From Nemertoderma westbladi (taxonomy: Eukaryota > Xenacoelomorpha > Nemertodermatida > Nemertodermatidae), in assembly GCA_032718475.1 (NCBI GenBank), contig JAUCBJ010007287.1:1-64000 (forward strand): a stretch of DNA of 64,000 nt. Direction: 5' to 3'. Position numbers and translations under genes: made by a program. Of this stretch, positions 33,122 to 45,446 are shown in pieces. Each line of letters begins with the position of its first letter. The stretch's first letter is position 1. The notes under the pieces were generated by a model. That model was not told the origin of the DNA. It ran no database searches and was given only the letters and a program-made list of their open reading frames with translations.

Positions 33122-34312
33122 TGTTCGCGCTTTTAGACCTTTAGCAGTTTAACCCGCTAATTTTAGGTGTCTTCTAGTTTTAGTTTATAAATCGACTTTA
33201 GCTTATAACAAGTATTTGTTACATATACGATATAAAGTTACACTAGCCGAAACCAGCCTATGCGCGACCATTCACCCACGGTTAAGGGAGACTGGATTCG
33301 GAGGCTCTGACCTTATTGCGGTGTACGCTTACTGTACTATTCGATTGATCGTTAAGATATAATCTCTGACAAATATTATTTACTTTTGGGAAATATTAAC
33401 AGTTCCTTTTGGACGTGGCGCTCTAAGTATATAAACAGAGTTATGGCTTACACTAAACACAACGGGATGGCTAATGATTTTTGTATAAAGCGCATTCTTT
33501 AGGAAATGCTTTGTTATCAGTCATACTCATGCACACTACCGCACATTGCTGCACACTGATCTGCCGACCTTCACTAAATTTGATCATATATAAGGATAAT
33601 GGCAACCGACACATGTAGGTATTATGAAATAGCATTCAATTCACTTCAAAACCACTATAATGTAAGTCGCAGTTGCTACAGGTAACTGGTCCCTCTTACC
33701 TTCAGTATATCAAGAAGATTGGGGTGTTATGATTATTTATCAATATTCTCCAAATATAACAACATATTCATCAACTTCTATCAATTAATAACCAACAGTA
33801 AATAGCAGTAAAATAATGCGGTGAGTCTGTTGCTCGGTTTGATATGTAAACAACTACTGCTATGAGTTGGCTAGTAAGTAAGATAACAGTTATACGCTTC
33901 TATAATCAAAGCCGTCGAATGTTTGGTTAAAGTCTGAAACTAAGAATAATTCCAAAGCCGATGTTCTGGGCTCAGGAAAAAGGTAAACACAACTACTGCT
34001 GACATACACAGACTTGCTCGGTTTACATAGCTCTTTTCCAAAAAAAATGAAAATCGCTCTGATTGGCTGAGCCTAGCTGAGCCGAACAAAGAACACAGAG
34101 CACAAGGGAAAGTTCCACGTCAGCAAATCAGCTGACAGATTTCGTCATCTGAACTACACTGTATTAAGAGTATTTTGACGCATTGCGGCATAAAATGGCT
34201 TGTTATGTCCGCTAAGTACACATACAGAAAAATGGCTTTTTATGTCCACTAAAAACAACTACAGAGTACTTTGCGGGAAAAATGATTAGTGATAGCCGCA
34301 AAAGCTTTTACA
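33122..34312 (-). repeat. Giant element 3' LTR
   Basis: 1191 bp. The adjoining sequence in coding sense ends CTGGGAGCGG, a short polypurine tract. A family member stands alone at 11269-12465. Confidence 0.95.
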
Positions 34313-34596
34313 CCGCTCCCAGAAAATGGGATTGAATTCTATAAAATATAAAAAATCACAGTTTCTAAAATATAAAAATACTCTAAACAGTTAGTCTTTC
34401 TTGCGCGGACGGCGTTTACGCAGTTTTTTGAGGCTAGCAAGAGTCCTTTTCTCTTTGGGCGAGCCACTTTACTAGGAGGGCTATAACTCCTGGGTGAAGG
34501 GTGCAATACAATTGCATCAGAAGGTTTAGGATTATGGTCGGTGTATCCGCCGGTCGAGGTACCTGGTTGATCGATTTCAACCTCAGTGGAGCGAGG

Positions 34597-37500
34597 TCAA
34601 ACGGCCTTTAGAGCGCGTTTCAGGACAGCAGCTCTTACTGGTCCCTGGCGAGTCGTCTGAACGAGAGCAGTGGGTGGACCATGGGTAGTGAGAAACTTCC
34701 TCGGTTTAATGGTTCTCTCCAACTCTCGTTCTCGGGCACGATATTCGTAGGGCTGTCGATGCACTTCCTGTAACTCTGGATGCGAGTTGATAAACAAATC
34801 GCCATATTCCGGATCTTGACGGATGAAGTTGATCAAATTATATGAATTAATATCATTAGGATTAATGTTCCTGAGATATTTACGAACAAATTTGGTTGAA
34901 ATACACTCACCAACACGCTTCATTAGTTCGTAACTCGGTGTGCGTGATTTTTGTTCAACAGACGCGAATAGATACGGGTGGAACGCATAAACTCCTTCGT
35001 AGGCGCGTCCAGGGTAATAGCGATGGCGTGACTCACAATGTAAATCCGCATTCGCTTCCCAAGCGCGGATGTAGCGTAGGGTAATCATCTCATCTACGCT
35101 TTCCAGATCGCGGCTAAAAGGGCAATCAAAACTGGCATGTCCTATAAGTTGACAATGATGGCATTGAGTCATAAATTTGGGGCAGACTGCGAAAATGTGC
35201 AAGTTATTGAGTCTGCAATACACACAATAGATCTCCATCGCCGGTTGTTCATGGAAATAAGAGCAAAGTATGTCGGAGTCCATAGGGGTGAAATGATCTC
35301 TCGATGCGCATAATCGGCAACGTTTTCGAGAGATATAGTTGGCATGCCAATAGTCGTATGCGGTGAGACACTGTGGACCTTGATACCATTCCAAGACATA
35401 GTCGTTGTTGCTGCTCCGGGGCTCTGTAGGCTGAATCTCCTCTGATTCTAAGCATATTGGTTCGTCTTCCAGTTGCATAGCTGAGGTAGGTGTGGCTGTC
35501 TCTTCAAGCAAACCTGCTGTCTGAACTTCCACGATAGAATAACCCGTGGGGATTTGAGGTCTTTGTATAATAGAGGAATGTAAGTTCTGTATACAAACAT
35601 CCTGGAAAATGGCAAATCCAGCGCTGTTTAACTTCTCAGCAGCTGAGTCTCTTAGGCTGAGCTTAGTCAGAGCGCGGTCCTTGAACTGACTATCAACGTT
35701 ACGGAACGGAGTCAGAAAGCGCCTGAAACATTCGAAGCGGATGAATTTATTGTGTTCATCTAGCTTGGCGAGTTTGGTTCCAAGTATTAAGGGATGGGCG
35801 CGTATAGTACGACTGCACACATCGGCTAGCCAACCGGCAAGTGCGGCGTTTTCAAAGATCGTGTATATAGCTAAGGAGGGACGAAGTGGAACACTCATGA
35901 AGCTATACACGACACCAGGTGTGGTCAATGGTCCGTCAAAGTATAATCGAGAATAATGGTCTCCATATACTTGTTGATAGTTGATAGGATTTCCGACCTT
36001 GAAATTCCATCCGTATTCTTGAAAGGCAAGATGTCCGATGGAGGTTCGTTGTACTTTAGTAATGCCGCTGGGTGTATTGGCATACATAGTGCGGAAGAAA
36101 CCTCGGCCTTCTGCCCAGGGAGCAATCAGCTGAGTATCTACAAAAGGATATGGGATATTCTCCATGTTCCTAAAGTCGTTTTGGAGATCTCCATAAACAG
36201 CTGAGCCGATTTTAAGGATTCTTTCGTTAAACAACATCTCGAGAACGGGCTGGGGTAGCATAGATCCATCTATACCCATGGCCTGTTTGCGCTCGGTATC
36301 GGTAACATAACGCTGCGCGAGTTCGAATTGTCCATGTCGGAGTTTCTTTTGTATCTCGTGAGGGTCTCAAAAGAATAATCAATCACGTCGGAACACGCTC
36401 GAGTAAATACGTGGGTAGAACCAGCTAGTCCTCGTATATGTATCATGCGCGTAGTTCCAAGTTCTCCAACTGGAACGCTACCTTCGTTATCGTAAGTGAC
36501 AACTCCATACATCTCTATAACGTTAAGAGTTTCGTTCCACTCTTTAGTGGCGTTTTCTAGGGTCATTCCCACTGGATGCCACAAGGTAGCGCATTCGCTA
36601 GCGTTAGGTAGATCTCTATACTTCAAATACTGTATATGGAGATGTTTCTACATCTCCATATCGTTGTATTCTTTCCTCCTCGAATAACACGTCGAGATTC
36701 CAGTGGACTAATCGAGTTTTGATAAATTCATCAAGATTATATGGAGGTGTTACATCCTTCTCTATTCTGGAAACATTATAGGGTTTTCGGAATGAGTTTG
36801 CTTTCACTAACTGATCTAGATGTTTCTGCAGTTGTTCGAGCTCGACGAGATCGAGAGGATTTATTAGTGGGAGGAACCTTAGACTATGTGTAGGATCTTC
36901 CGGTTTTACCATATAATATTGAGTGAGATTGACATAATAAGGGTGGTCTTTGATCCCATAAAACGAGTTCGGTAAAGGTCTAGCGCGTATGTTGACCTCG
37001 TGTACCATACGACGGACAAGATCCGCTCTATTGTCCGGAGGTTCAACGATTATACCGTCGACACGAGCGGCTTTGATTGGCGGACGTTGCAACATAGGAG
37101 CGTCAGCGATAAGATCTCGAGATCTTAGGTTGATATCAACCGGTTGAGGTTGTGCCGTGGCGAAGAGTTTGTCTCCGAAATGGGGAACCATCAAAGGATG
37201 AATGATGGTTTTGGAATAGAGATCAGTCATAAGAATTTGAGCTTCTGGTTGGGCTAAAGCTGCTTCTTCTCTCTCATCCATTTCTATGTGTTTCTCTTCG
37301 ATCTGACTTTCCTCCGCTTGTCGTTGTAAATGCTCGTCTAGGAACTCTTGTAGAGAATAGGTTCGTCAAAGTTCGATGTCTTCCTCGAGATTCTGGATTT
37401 CTCGATTGAACTGGGGTAAAGCTAGTTCCTTCACCGCTTGGACTTGCTGCTGCAATTTGCGTTTTTCTAAACAATCGTAAGTTCCTTTTCCGATCTTTTG

Positions 37501-38643
37501 CCGAATAGCATCTAACGCGTTTCGTACAACGCTCTCCTCAACTTCGGTGACAGGTTGTATCGGGGTTAAACCGGGACGATTGTAAGGGTTGAACGGTGAT
37601 CTTATATGCCCGCATCCCAATCCGGTTAGGTAAGAAGGGCGAATACCTAGCGAGCCCACTACCGGAGTGCCACCGATTAATTGTTCGGGTAACACAAGAT
37701 CTTTAAATAGTGAGTACAGTTCAGGGGGATCCGTTATACTATTAGGATCAAGCGTTTGAGGTCTCACTAAGGAATGAGGAGGTCTGACCGAGTATTCCGG
37801 AACTCTGATCATGGGTTTATTTAAGGATCGTTTGAGTCGAGCGAGTGTAGGTGATACGTCGAACAAGTTTCGCTCGAAACTCCCATAGGTATAATGAGTA
37901 AAACTGTGTTTAGCGCAACGTCTCCGCGGATGTTTATGTCTTTCCGTTTGCTGGTTGGGTCTAGGGCATTCATCACAATAATACCAAAGACGCACGTCCT
38001 GCAGGGGAAACGCGGGTGATTTTTCTCCAGTTTTACAATATTCTTCCATCTGTTCGAAGCTATCTGGGACGACAGGTAGCGGTCGATCGGCGGTAAGATA
38101 CATCATTGTGAAATAGAGCCTTTTGAGTTCCATCGTAGGGTCATGATTTATACCTTGAGGATATCGAGTTTCTAGATTTTGTTGACTGGCTATATTGAGA
38201 TAGGTTTCTCTCAAGAATTCCAGATAATCGTTGAAGTCGTTGCGTTTATCCGGTTCTTCAACGTTTTCTCTTTCGAGTCGGTTTCGAATAGAGTTCTCGT
38301 GTTCTATTCTCGGTTTATCGTTCCGACTCCGCTGGGTATGATATTTAAATAAAACCATTTCCCTTTCGGTGTCTATATCGTCCGTATCGTGTAGGTCGAT
38401 AGGGTGGCCAGTAGTTAAAAAGTCCATATATGTACCATTACAATGCGTGTAGCGAGCGGTGAATTTTCTATAGTCCAATTCACGCGTGAGTTGCTCTTGG
38501 GACATTGGCGGTTCGATATAATGACCATCGTCCTCAGTAGTAGTTGGACTAGCGTCGCTGCGTATTAAGCTATCAACAAACGCTTGTAACGGTAGGGTAT
38601 ATCGTTACCTGATACCAAGATCATCTTCTATTAACTCAGTCAT
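34597..38643 (-). pseudogene. Giant-element ORF3: DEDDy-like 3'-5' exonuclease and zinc-knuckle protein
   Basis: A coding region of about 1,345 codons, start ATG at 38643, end 34597, between integrase and 3' LTR. It is broken by in-frame stops near 38605 (TAA) and at 37366 (TGA) and by shifts near 36630 and 36300. The first ~640 codons match no family I know. They include C-D-E-C...H-K-H...C-x2-H, a possible zinc site. Around codons 717-930 the order is VTYDNEGS (D-x-E, motif I), KIGSAVYGDLQ (motif II Asp) and PSLAIYTIFENAAL (YxxxE where DEDDy enzymes have YxxxD). Then come three zinc-type Cys clusters, ending in canonical CHHCQLIGHASFDC. The C-terminus is basic. DEDDy enzymes trim 3' ends of RNA or single-stranded DNA. 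A DEDDy-type ORF3 has been reported in bdelloid rotifer LTR elements. The Asp-to-Glu change and the damage make this copy doubtful as an enzyme. Confidence 0.65.
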
Positions 38644-40279
38644 AGCTGCTATATGAGTTTATCAATATTATAATTAGTTATAATTAGGCTAGCGGGCGTC
38701 GCTGCCTACCACTCACGGCCCCCGGACAGCGCAAAATCCTCAGCGCCGGTGTACCGTCGTCGCTGTGTTTTTTGCCAACATAGTAGCTACACAACGACAA
38801 CGATAACCAGCGCGAGTCACTCCACTGTCCGTCCCAAGGGCTTGGATTTACTTCAGGTTCTTACTGCAGAGGTAGGGCTACTTTCACAACTGCGACTCAC
38901 TACTGTAAACACACTTTAGTAGTAACATTCACCTATAAACGCACAAATTCCACACAACTGTCACAAATTGTACACATTTGGGCCATTTGTCCGTTAGTCA
39001 AGTGCCTTCCAGAATGCCACGTTGTTATTATGTATCCTTGGATACTAGCAGTGTGCTATTTATTCCCCTATGCTATAAAATGGGGCAAGCTTTCTATTGT
39101 TCTTTTAACTCGCTTCTAATTCTAGCGTGGTTGTTGCTATGGTGACATTATGGAAAGCTAGCAGTAGAATTAGGGTAATTCTCATGCATACAGATCTGGG
39201 ATGCTATTTAATAGTAATTCTTTAATTGTCAATATCCCTCTTTATATATGATTTTATGAATTTTATCGGCTATTGACTATATATTGGAGATTCTCGCACA
39301 CTAATACACTTAATAGGGTGAATCTCCGCTCCCATGATCTATTAATTAATGGAATTTTGGGAATGTTATAAATTGTATAAAATAACAATTTATCAAATTT
39401 ATTAAATAGATGAATTTATATTTATTCCCGTAAATTTTATTATTTATCCTTAAAACAGACCTGATTTTATTCCAGAGCATATCTGGGGACTAGGATCCTT
39501 AATTCTAGGAAATTTGTCTTTTTAAGAGTATCGGTAAGTGCTACAATATCTTAATCGACTAGAATTTTAAAAGATCTGTTTTTGACAGATTTTTATAAAT
39601 ATTAAATAATTAATATTTAAGATGGGCACCGAATTATTCCAGAACTTGTCTGGGGACGTTAACCACTGATTCTAGAATTTTGTCTTTCAAGTATGTCGGT
39701 GGGTGCCGCGATATCTTAATCGACTAGAATTACAGATGGTCAAAGGGTTTAACAGATTTATTTTGCGTTTTACGCTACTGTTAAAGGGACATCAAGCTAC
39801 TATATTTATTATTTTAATATACGGTATGAGAGCAATATCGCACGAAGCAATGTCAGTGAGAAGAGGCAAGTCGTTTCCAAGGTCTACCCAGAGCTTGGTT
39901 TAGCCGAGACACGAGGATCTGAACTTTGCATTCCTAATACTCTGCTTACCAATAATACTTGATATAGTAGGAGCTTTATTGTACTTTAATAAGTACGGAT
40001 ATTTCATCTTACTGTAGTCACGTATTTATAATATGATACGGACAGTAAGGAAAGAGAAAAAAGAATAATTTCTTGCCGTCGCACTAAATATATAATATAC
40101 GTAATTAAGTAATAAGACTAATATATTGCACTAATCTACTAAATAATCGCTAAAATAACATTCTACTAAATAAAATTAAAGAAAAACGATTATAATAAAA
40201 TTACATAATAGTACATACAGAAATATAAAATAATAAAAATATATAAAATAATATAGTCGCACACCCACTCCAAACGCTG
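38644..40279 (-). other. Spacer between integrase and ORF3 with an internal duplication
   Basis: No coding frame is credible. A block of about 100 bp is duplicated at 39468-39566 and 39634-39732. Both copies start TTATTCCAGA and contain TCTGGGGAC, TTTGTCTTT and ATCTTAATCGACTAGAATT. Such a repeat could be a promoter, splice or export signal for ORF3, but that is inference. Confidence 0.6.
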
Positions 40280-41270
40280 TCATGTTGGGGAGTCCCTAGA
40301 TGTTGGTTGGATTAGGGAGGTGGTCGTGGGAAGAGTATCTTGCCTTCCATAGTTTCCGGAGAGTTCTCTGTCTCTTTCCAGTAAACATAAACAACCAACT
40401 GGGCGGTTGAGTTGCTGTGTTTCGAATACAATTCCTGGTTTCTTAAAGTTACGTCGCATGACGACGAGTTCTACCAATCGCACTAAACCATCATCTGAAA
40501 TATGAGTCTCAATGATACGACCTGTCTGCCACCGCTTACGTGGAAGATCTGATTCCACAATAAGGACCATGTCTCCGGCGCTGACGTTTTCTTGCTGCGC
40601 AAACCACTTAGTTCGAAGTTGTAGCGTAGGCAGATAATGTTTTTCGAAATGGTCAGCGAAACGACGGGATAACAACTCCATAAGTTGCCAAGTATTCGTC
40701 TCCGTCCGTGATTTCCGATCGTGGGAGCATGGCTACAGGTTTCTTCAGTAGGAAGTGCGCCGGTGTTAGCGCTTCCAGGGAATCGGGACTTGATGAGACT
40801 GGCATAAGCGGTCTCTCGTTGAGATAGGCCGCGATTTCCTCCATTAACGTCTGCAAAAATTCGTCTGTGAGATACGCACGGCACGGCACTATAAAGTGAA
40901 ATGGGGTCTTCACGCTCCTGATTAATCTCTCCCAACTTCCTCCCCACCAAGGGGCGTCGGCGACGTTGAAAGTCCAGCTAGACGCTGTTACCCTTAGCTG
41001 ATCGTCCACCTGTCTTTGGTTCCAATCTTGGACGTAAGCCTTGATTTCATTGTTGGCACCAATGAAGTTTGTTCCCTTATCAGATCTCATCGTTTTGCTA
41101 GTTCCAAAGCGAGTGATCTGTCGGCGTAGACTCAGTATGAAACTGTTGGTAGATAGATCATTCACCATGTCTAGATGGATCGCTCTACAAGTCATACAGA
41201 CAAAGATGACACACCATTGCTTGACCATAGTCCTAGCACGATATACTTCAATAGGGCCAAATAAATCCAC
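40280..41270 (-). pseudogene. Giant element pol: integrase core and C-terminal domain
   Basis: The core has VDLFGP-type first Asp (MDLFGPIEV), MRSDKGTNFIGA for the second Asp and WWGGSWERLIRSVK for the catalytic Glu. All three DDE residues are present. The tail (40681-40280, another frame) contains SAGDMVLIVESDLPRKRW, the conserved C-terminal strand-rich domain of BEL/Pao integrases (DUF5641 type). A frameshift near 40660 separates the two. Confidence 0.9.
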
Positions 41271-41361
41271 ACCGGTATTAGTAAAGGGTGGTTCATAGAA
41301 GCTTACTCGTTCCCTAGGTAATTCTGCCTCTTGCTGTGTTAAAGCCCTACTGAATTCTTTC

Positions 41362-42834
41362 CTACAGGGTATACATACAGTTCCTAAGAACTTGGTTCAG
41401 AGCGCTACGGGGTTTATGAAAATAATAGCGAGTTCGAATTTCGCTAAGAACTCGTTCTCTACCAGCATGATAAAGCTTACTGTGAACATCTACAATCATC
41501 TTGATTTGTATTTCAAGATTTGTAATGAGTATGGGAAATTTAGTGTCAAAGGATAATGGAGCATTAATTAGTCTTCCTCCAACGTGTATTAACCCATCTA
41601 TCATTGTGCTAGAGAAACGATCCTTTAAGCGCATCTGTGGATTTCTCAACAACAGGAAATACTTATTGGAATCCTCGTAGCATTGCAGGAGTCTCAGTAT
41701 CTGCTTATTGGTTTCTTCATGCTCCTGGTAACTTATCTTCTCCTTCAGAAATCTGTCTGATATCTTGTATTTGGGAAGATCTTTAACAACATGGACCTGC
41801 GCAGATGTCAGTGGGGCGGTATCACTAGCGATCTTCGTCCTGGAGTAGTGATGATAAAAACATCGCTTTAAATAAGCAATGGCCTTACAAAGCCGATTCC
41901 AGGAGCTATAGTGATGTATCGCTCTCTGCAGGAGGGGTGATAGTCCTTGCGAGACGTCTGGTGTTCCAGATTTCCAATCTCTCTCTCTGATTTCTACAAC
42001 AGACTTGTTTGTGGCGGAGAATTTTGGATCCAAAGCGTCGTCTCCGGAAGTGTGTAGTACAGACAGATCTATCACGTGTTTAAATAACTTCGATTTACTC
42101 GCCCGGGTTTTAGGTTTGACTTTCTCCGCTCCCTTGGCTTGTCTAATCTCAGCCGTTGTAAGATGAGGAGGCCATTCGTCCTCTTCCTTGCTTAGGAAGT
42201 CGGGTCCACTTAACCAGTCTGGAGTATCTATCAATTCTTGTGGAGTTGCTCCTCGGGAGGCGATGTCAGCTGGATTAATCATCCCAGGGCAATGTTTCCA
42301 TTGATCTATCTTCGTGCGACTAAGTATAATGGCTACTCTGTTGGTCACGAAGACGCTGAACTGACAGACTTCATTGGTTATATACTCCAGCACGAGTAAA
42401 GCATCAGTCCAATAGACAGTTTTCTCCAGTGGATAGTCGATCTGTTCTGTTACTTTCCGGCCGATGGCTGTAGCGTATAGAGCCGCTTTTAACTCCGCTC
42501 GAGGAACTTTCAACTTGTTGTTTATCAAGGCCTTAGAGGTAACCAAGGCGACGTTAATTCCATCCAAAGTTGCAACTCTCAGGTAGGCTACTATACCTAT
42601 TCCCATATTGCTGGCATCTCCAAACACATGGAGTTGATAGGAATACGTGGGGAGAACATGACCAAAATAAGAACGGGAAATCGTAAAATTCTTGATGGAT
42701 GGTAGAGAATCTTCCCATTTCATCCACTTCTTTAGCAGTTCTCCCTTAAGTGGATCATCCCATGAGTGGTTTTCAAGCCACATTTGTTGTACTAAACTCC
42801 GAGCAATCAATATAACTGGGCTAATAAATCCCAA
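41362..42834 (-). pseudogene. Giant element pol: RNase H and integrase zinc domain
   Basis: Open for 490 codons. YSYQLHVFGDASNMGIGIVAYL, VPRAELKAALYA and YWTDALLVLEYI carry the RNase H acidic residues, and NPADIASRG ends the domain. The end has HSKLYHAGRERVLSEIRTRYYF, the His part of the integrase zinc finger. A shift near the Cys pair leads into the core at 41270. The plus-strand fossil at 5694-6164 is homologous to the final 150 codons. Confidence 0.92.
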
Positions 42835-42889
42835 TGGATCGAAGTAAGTGCTCAGGATACTTAAACAAATCCGTTTAGTCCGAACTGGA

Positions 42890-43740
42890 TCATCTCACTG
42901 TTTTAGCTAGAAAAACAGGATATCTTTCTCTGTGTCCCATTTCAAACCAAGCGTCTTGGTTTCTGGAAGATCGTCCTTGATAAGGTCTAGCTAGATCTTT
43001 AACTCCTCGGTCTTCTACCGGGATCGATTCCAGAAATTCACGGGAGTTACTGGTGAATTTAGTTAATCGAAATCCACCTCTTTTCAAGCACTCTACCGTT
43101 CCTTTGGCGACATCAATGGCTTCTTCCACCGATGAGAGGGACTTTAAATTATCGTCCATGTATATATCCCGTTTGATGTTGTCGATAACTTCTTTGGAGA
43201 AGGGTCAGCAGTGGTGCGCACTACTGAGCAGGAGTTTGAAGGACTTGAGATGATCCCAAAAGCTTGGATGGTCATCCAGTACTCCACCGGTTTCTGGTTT
43301 AGGTCTCCTTCAGGCCACCACAGAAATCGTAGGCTGTCTCGATCCCTATCTAGCACCTTAACTTTTAAGAACATGCCTTCTATATCCGAAGCAAAAGCAA
43401 TCGAATATTGTCGTAATCTTAAGAGTATTCCCAATAAGGATTGGAGTAAGTTGGGTCCCGGCAATAACTTGGAGTTGGATTGGCCCATCTAGAGGGCGGA
43501 GCCGTCAAATACTACCCGGACTTCATTGGGTTTACCGGGTTTGGGAACGTAATGATGTGTTAAATAGTACGTTCTCTCAGTTATGGGTGTTTCTTTCGGT
43601 ACTCGCTCCGCATATCCCTTGTCAATGAATTTCTTCAACTGGGTCTTGTACATCTCCTTAGCTGAAGCATTTGCCATAAGGCGTCAATGTAGTTGAGCAA
43701 TTCTCTTCTCCGCCAAGGGTCGGTTGTTTATAAAATTTGG
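42890..43740 (-). pseudogene. Giant element pol: reverse transcriptase
   Basis: Pieces in order: THHYVPKPGKPNEVRVVFDGSA (finger/palm), LLPGPNLLQSLLGILLRLRQ, DIEGMFLKVKV..RDSLRFLWW (first catalytic Asp), then YxDD read as MDDNLKS at 43159, and FRLTKFTSNSREFL. Stops at 43741, 43682 and 43489 and a frameshift near 43200 make it non-functional. The sequence is plainly BEL/Pao RT, with the RDSLRFLWW phrase characteristic. Confidence 0.9.
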
Positions 43741-45420
43741 TTATCGCTTTCGAAATGGTAGACAAATTTCATACCTCCCTTGATCCCTAAGGAAACGTGT
43801 AGTCGTTGCCTGAATCTGCTTGGCTCTTTCTTCTTCTACCGACAAAGCCTTATCGTAGGAATTAGGCTCTACAGCCTCTTGAGTGAAAAATCGTACGGCG
43901 TGTTCGTCACAAACCTTTGCGTTGTAACGATCTATCACTTCATTCAGTTCGTCGTTGTAATCGACTTGTCCCACTGGATGGATGAGGTGACACAGGTTCA
44001 CTTGGTTTTGTCAAGTTTCGCTTTCCGTAAGGAGGTTGATGGTATTCTCCTCGTCGAATAGTTGGTGAATATCGTCATTATCTGAGGAGTATGGTGTTCC
44101 CTCGTGAGTGTCGTCTCCCTCACTGTTTTCCCCTTCCCATTCACTCACCTGGTAAACTTGCTCTTTAGGTAGCCTTTCCATGAGTGTCCTACTGGAAGGA
44201 CCAGTAAAGAACCAACCTACTCTAGTTCTTCCCGCATAAGTTTGCAATGGTTGCGGTTGAGCAGGCCATTTCTCCAATGTCTCAAGCGCCTCATGCGCAT
44301 TTTGGCCGATGAGTATTTGTACCCCTGGGTAGTCGGTGTTAAATCTAGGTATTTCATGCCGCTGGGTCAAATCATCCTCATCCCAGTTATAAGGTTTCAC
44401 TTGGCTGGTAGCAAAGTTCTTTATTGCCACAATTTTTACTGACCTTATACTATGTTTTCCTAGTTCATCCTGGGGTGTGGACAACGCGCCTACATAGTAT
44501 TCCGTAGCTACTGTAGATTTCCAAACCTGCATAATTCCTGAAAGGTTCAACTTAGTTCGGAACTTGGGTTGTCCAGCAAAGATATCTTTGGCTAGTTCTT
44601 TGTCGATGAATGTTCCTGTGCTGCCGGAGTCAAGAAGGGCGTTCACTATATAACTCCCTTTCAACCCGTGGACTCTCAACTGCACTACGGGAAATTCTCG
44701 GATTCCTACGTTGGAAGTTGGCGCTTTCCAAGATGGTTGTCGGTCAGGAATAGTTAGGGGGAGCTCACTATCGGTTTCAGTTTCATACGTAAGTGCTCGA
44801 TACACTGCGGTGTTTATTAGATAACAGGCTTTGTTTTCGTCGGAAAATTCATCCGTGTAGAATCCTTCCATCTCAGAAATTTGGTCAGTGTCGTTCACAT
44901 AACTGAATTGGACATGTAGTTCGGACTCACTTACCTGACTCGGGCTGTTTCTTTCGAATTCGGTGTGCAACAAGATATGATGTTTCGCGCCGCACTTCGC
45001 ACACCTTGCGTCGGAGTAACAGGTTCGCCGTTGGTGTCCTTGTCTGAGACAATTACAACACAACCACTTATCCCACATGACGTCACGTCTGTCCTTTAGT
45101 GACTTCTTCAAGAATTCATCACATCCACTCGAGCAATGGGGCCCATCGCACAACGCACATTTTGGTTTGATGTTACTTACTTTACCTTGGGTAGTGTTGT
45201 GCACACTCGTTCTTTCCTCGGGCTTTCTTCCATGAATTCTCTTAGGAGACGTGGGAGGAGTTTTTGTTGTATGTTCTCTCCTGTCACTGGTTCGAGACTT
45301 AAATTTACTTACATCCTCGGGCGCTTTGTTAACATAGTAAGATCTTTCGGTGTCTTTCCCGTTGCTCTCCTCTTGAGAGGTCTGGCTTTCGCCATCGTCT
45401 GTATAACACACTGGTGTCAC
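43741..45420 (-). pseudogene. Giant element gag-pol junction: zinc knuckles and aspartic protease
   Basis: CCNCLRQGHQRRTC and CAKCGAKHHILLH form the paired knuckles of BEL/Pao (the C-L-x2-GH and HH-x-LLH pattern). They are followed by NALLDSGSTGTFID, the retropepsin active site D-S-G. A TGA at 44011 interrupts the same frame, after which the region before RT continues (SVEEERAKQIQATTTRF). The boundary with gag is a frameshift near 45430-45447. Confidence 0.9.
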
Positions 45421-45446
45421 TTTTCTCCTAGAAACGGGTTTTTCAC

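Noticed and set aside
34597-38643. ORF3 as an envelope gene
   Set aside because: No signal peptide, no transmembrane segment and no cysteine pattern of a fusion glycoprotein; the visible motifs are nuclease-like and zinc-knuckle.
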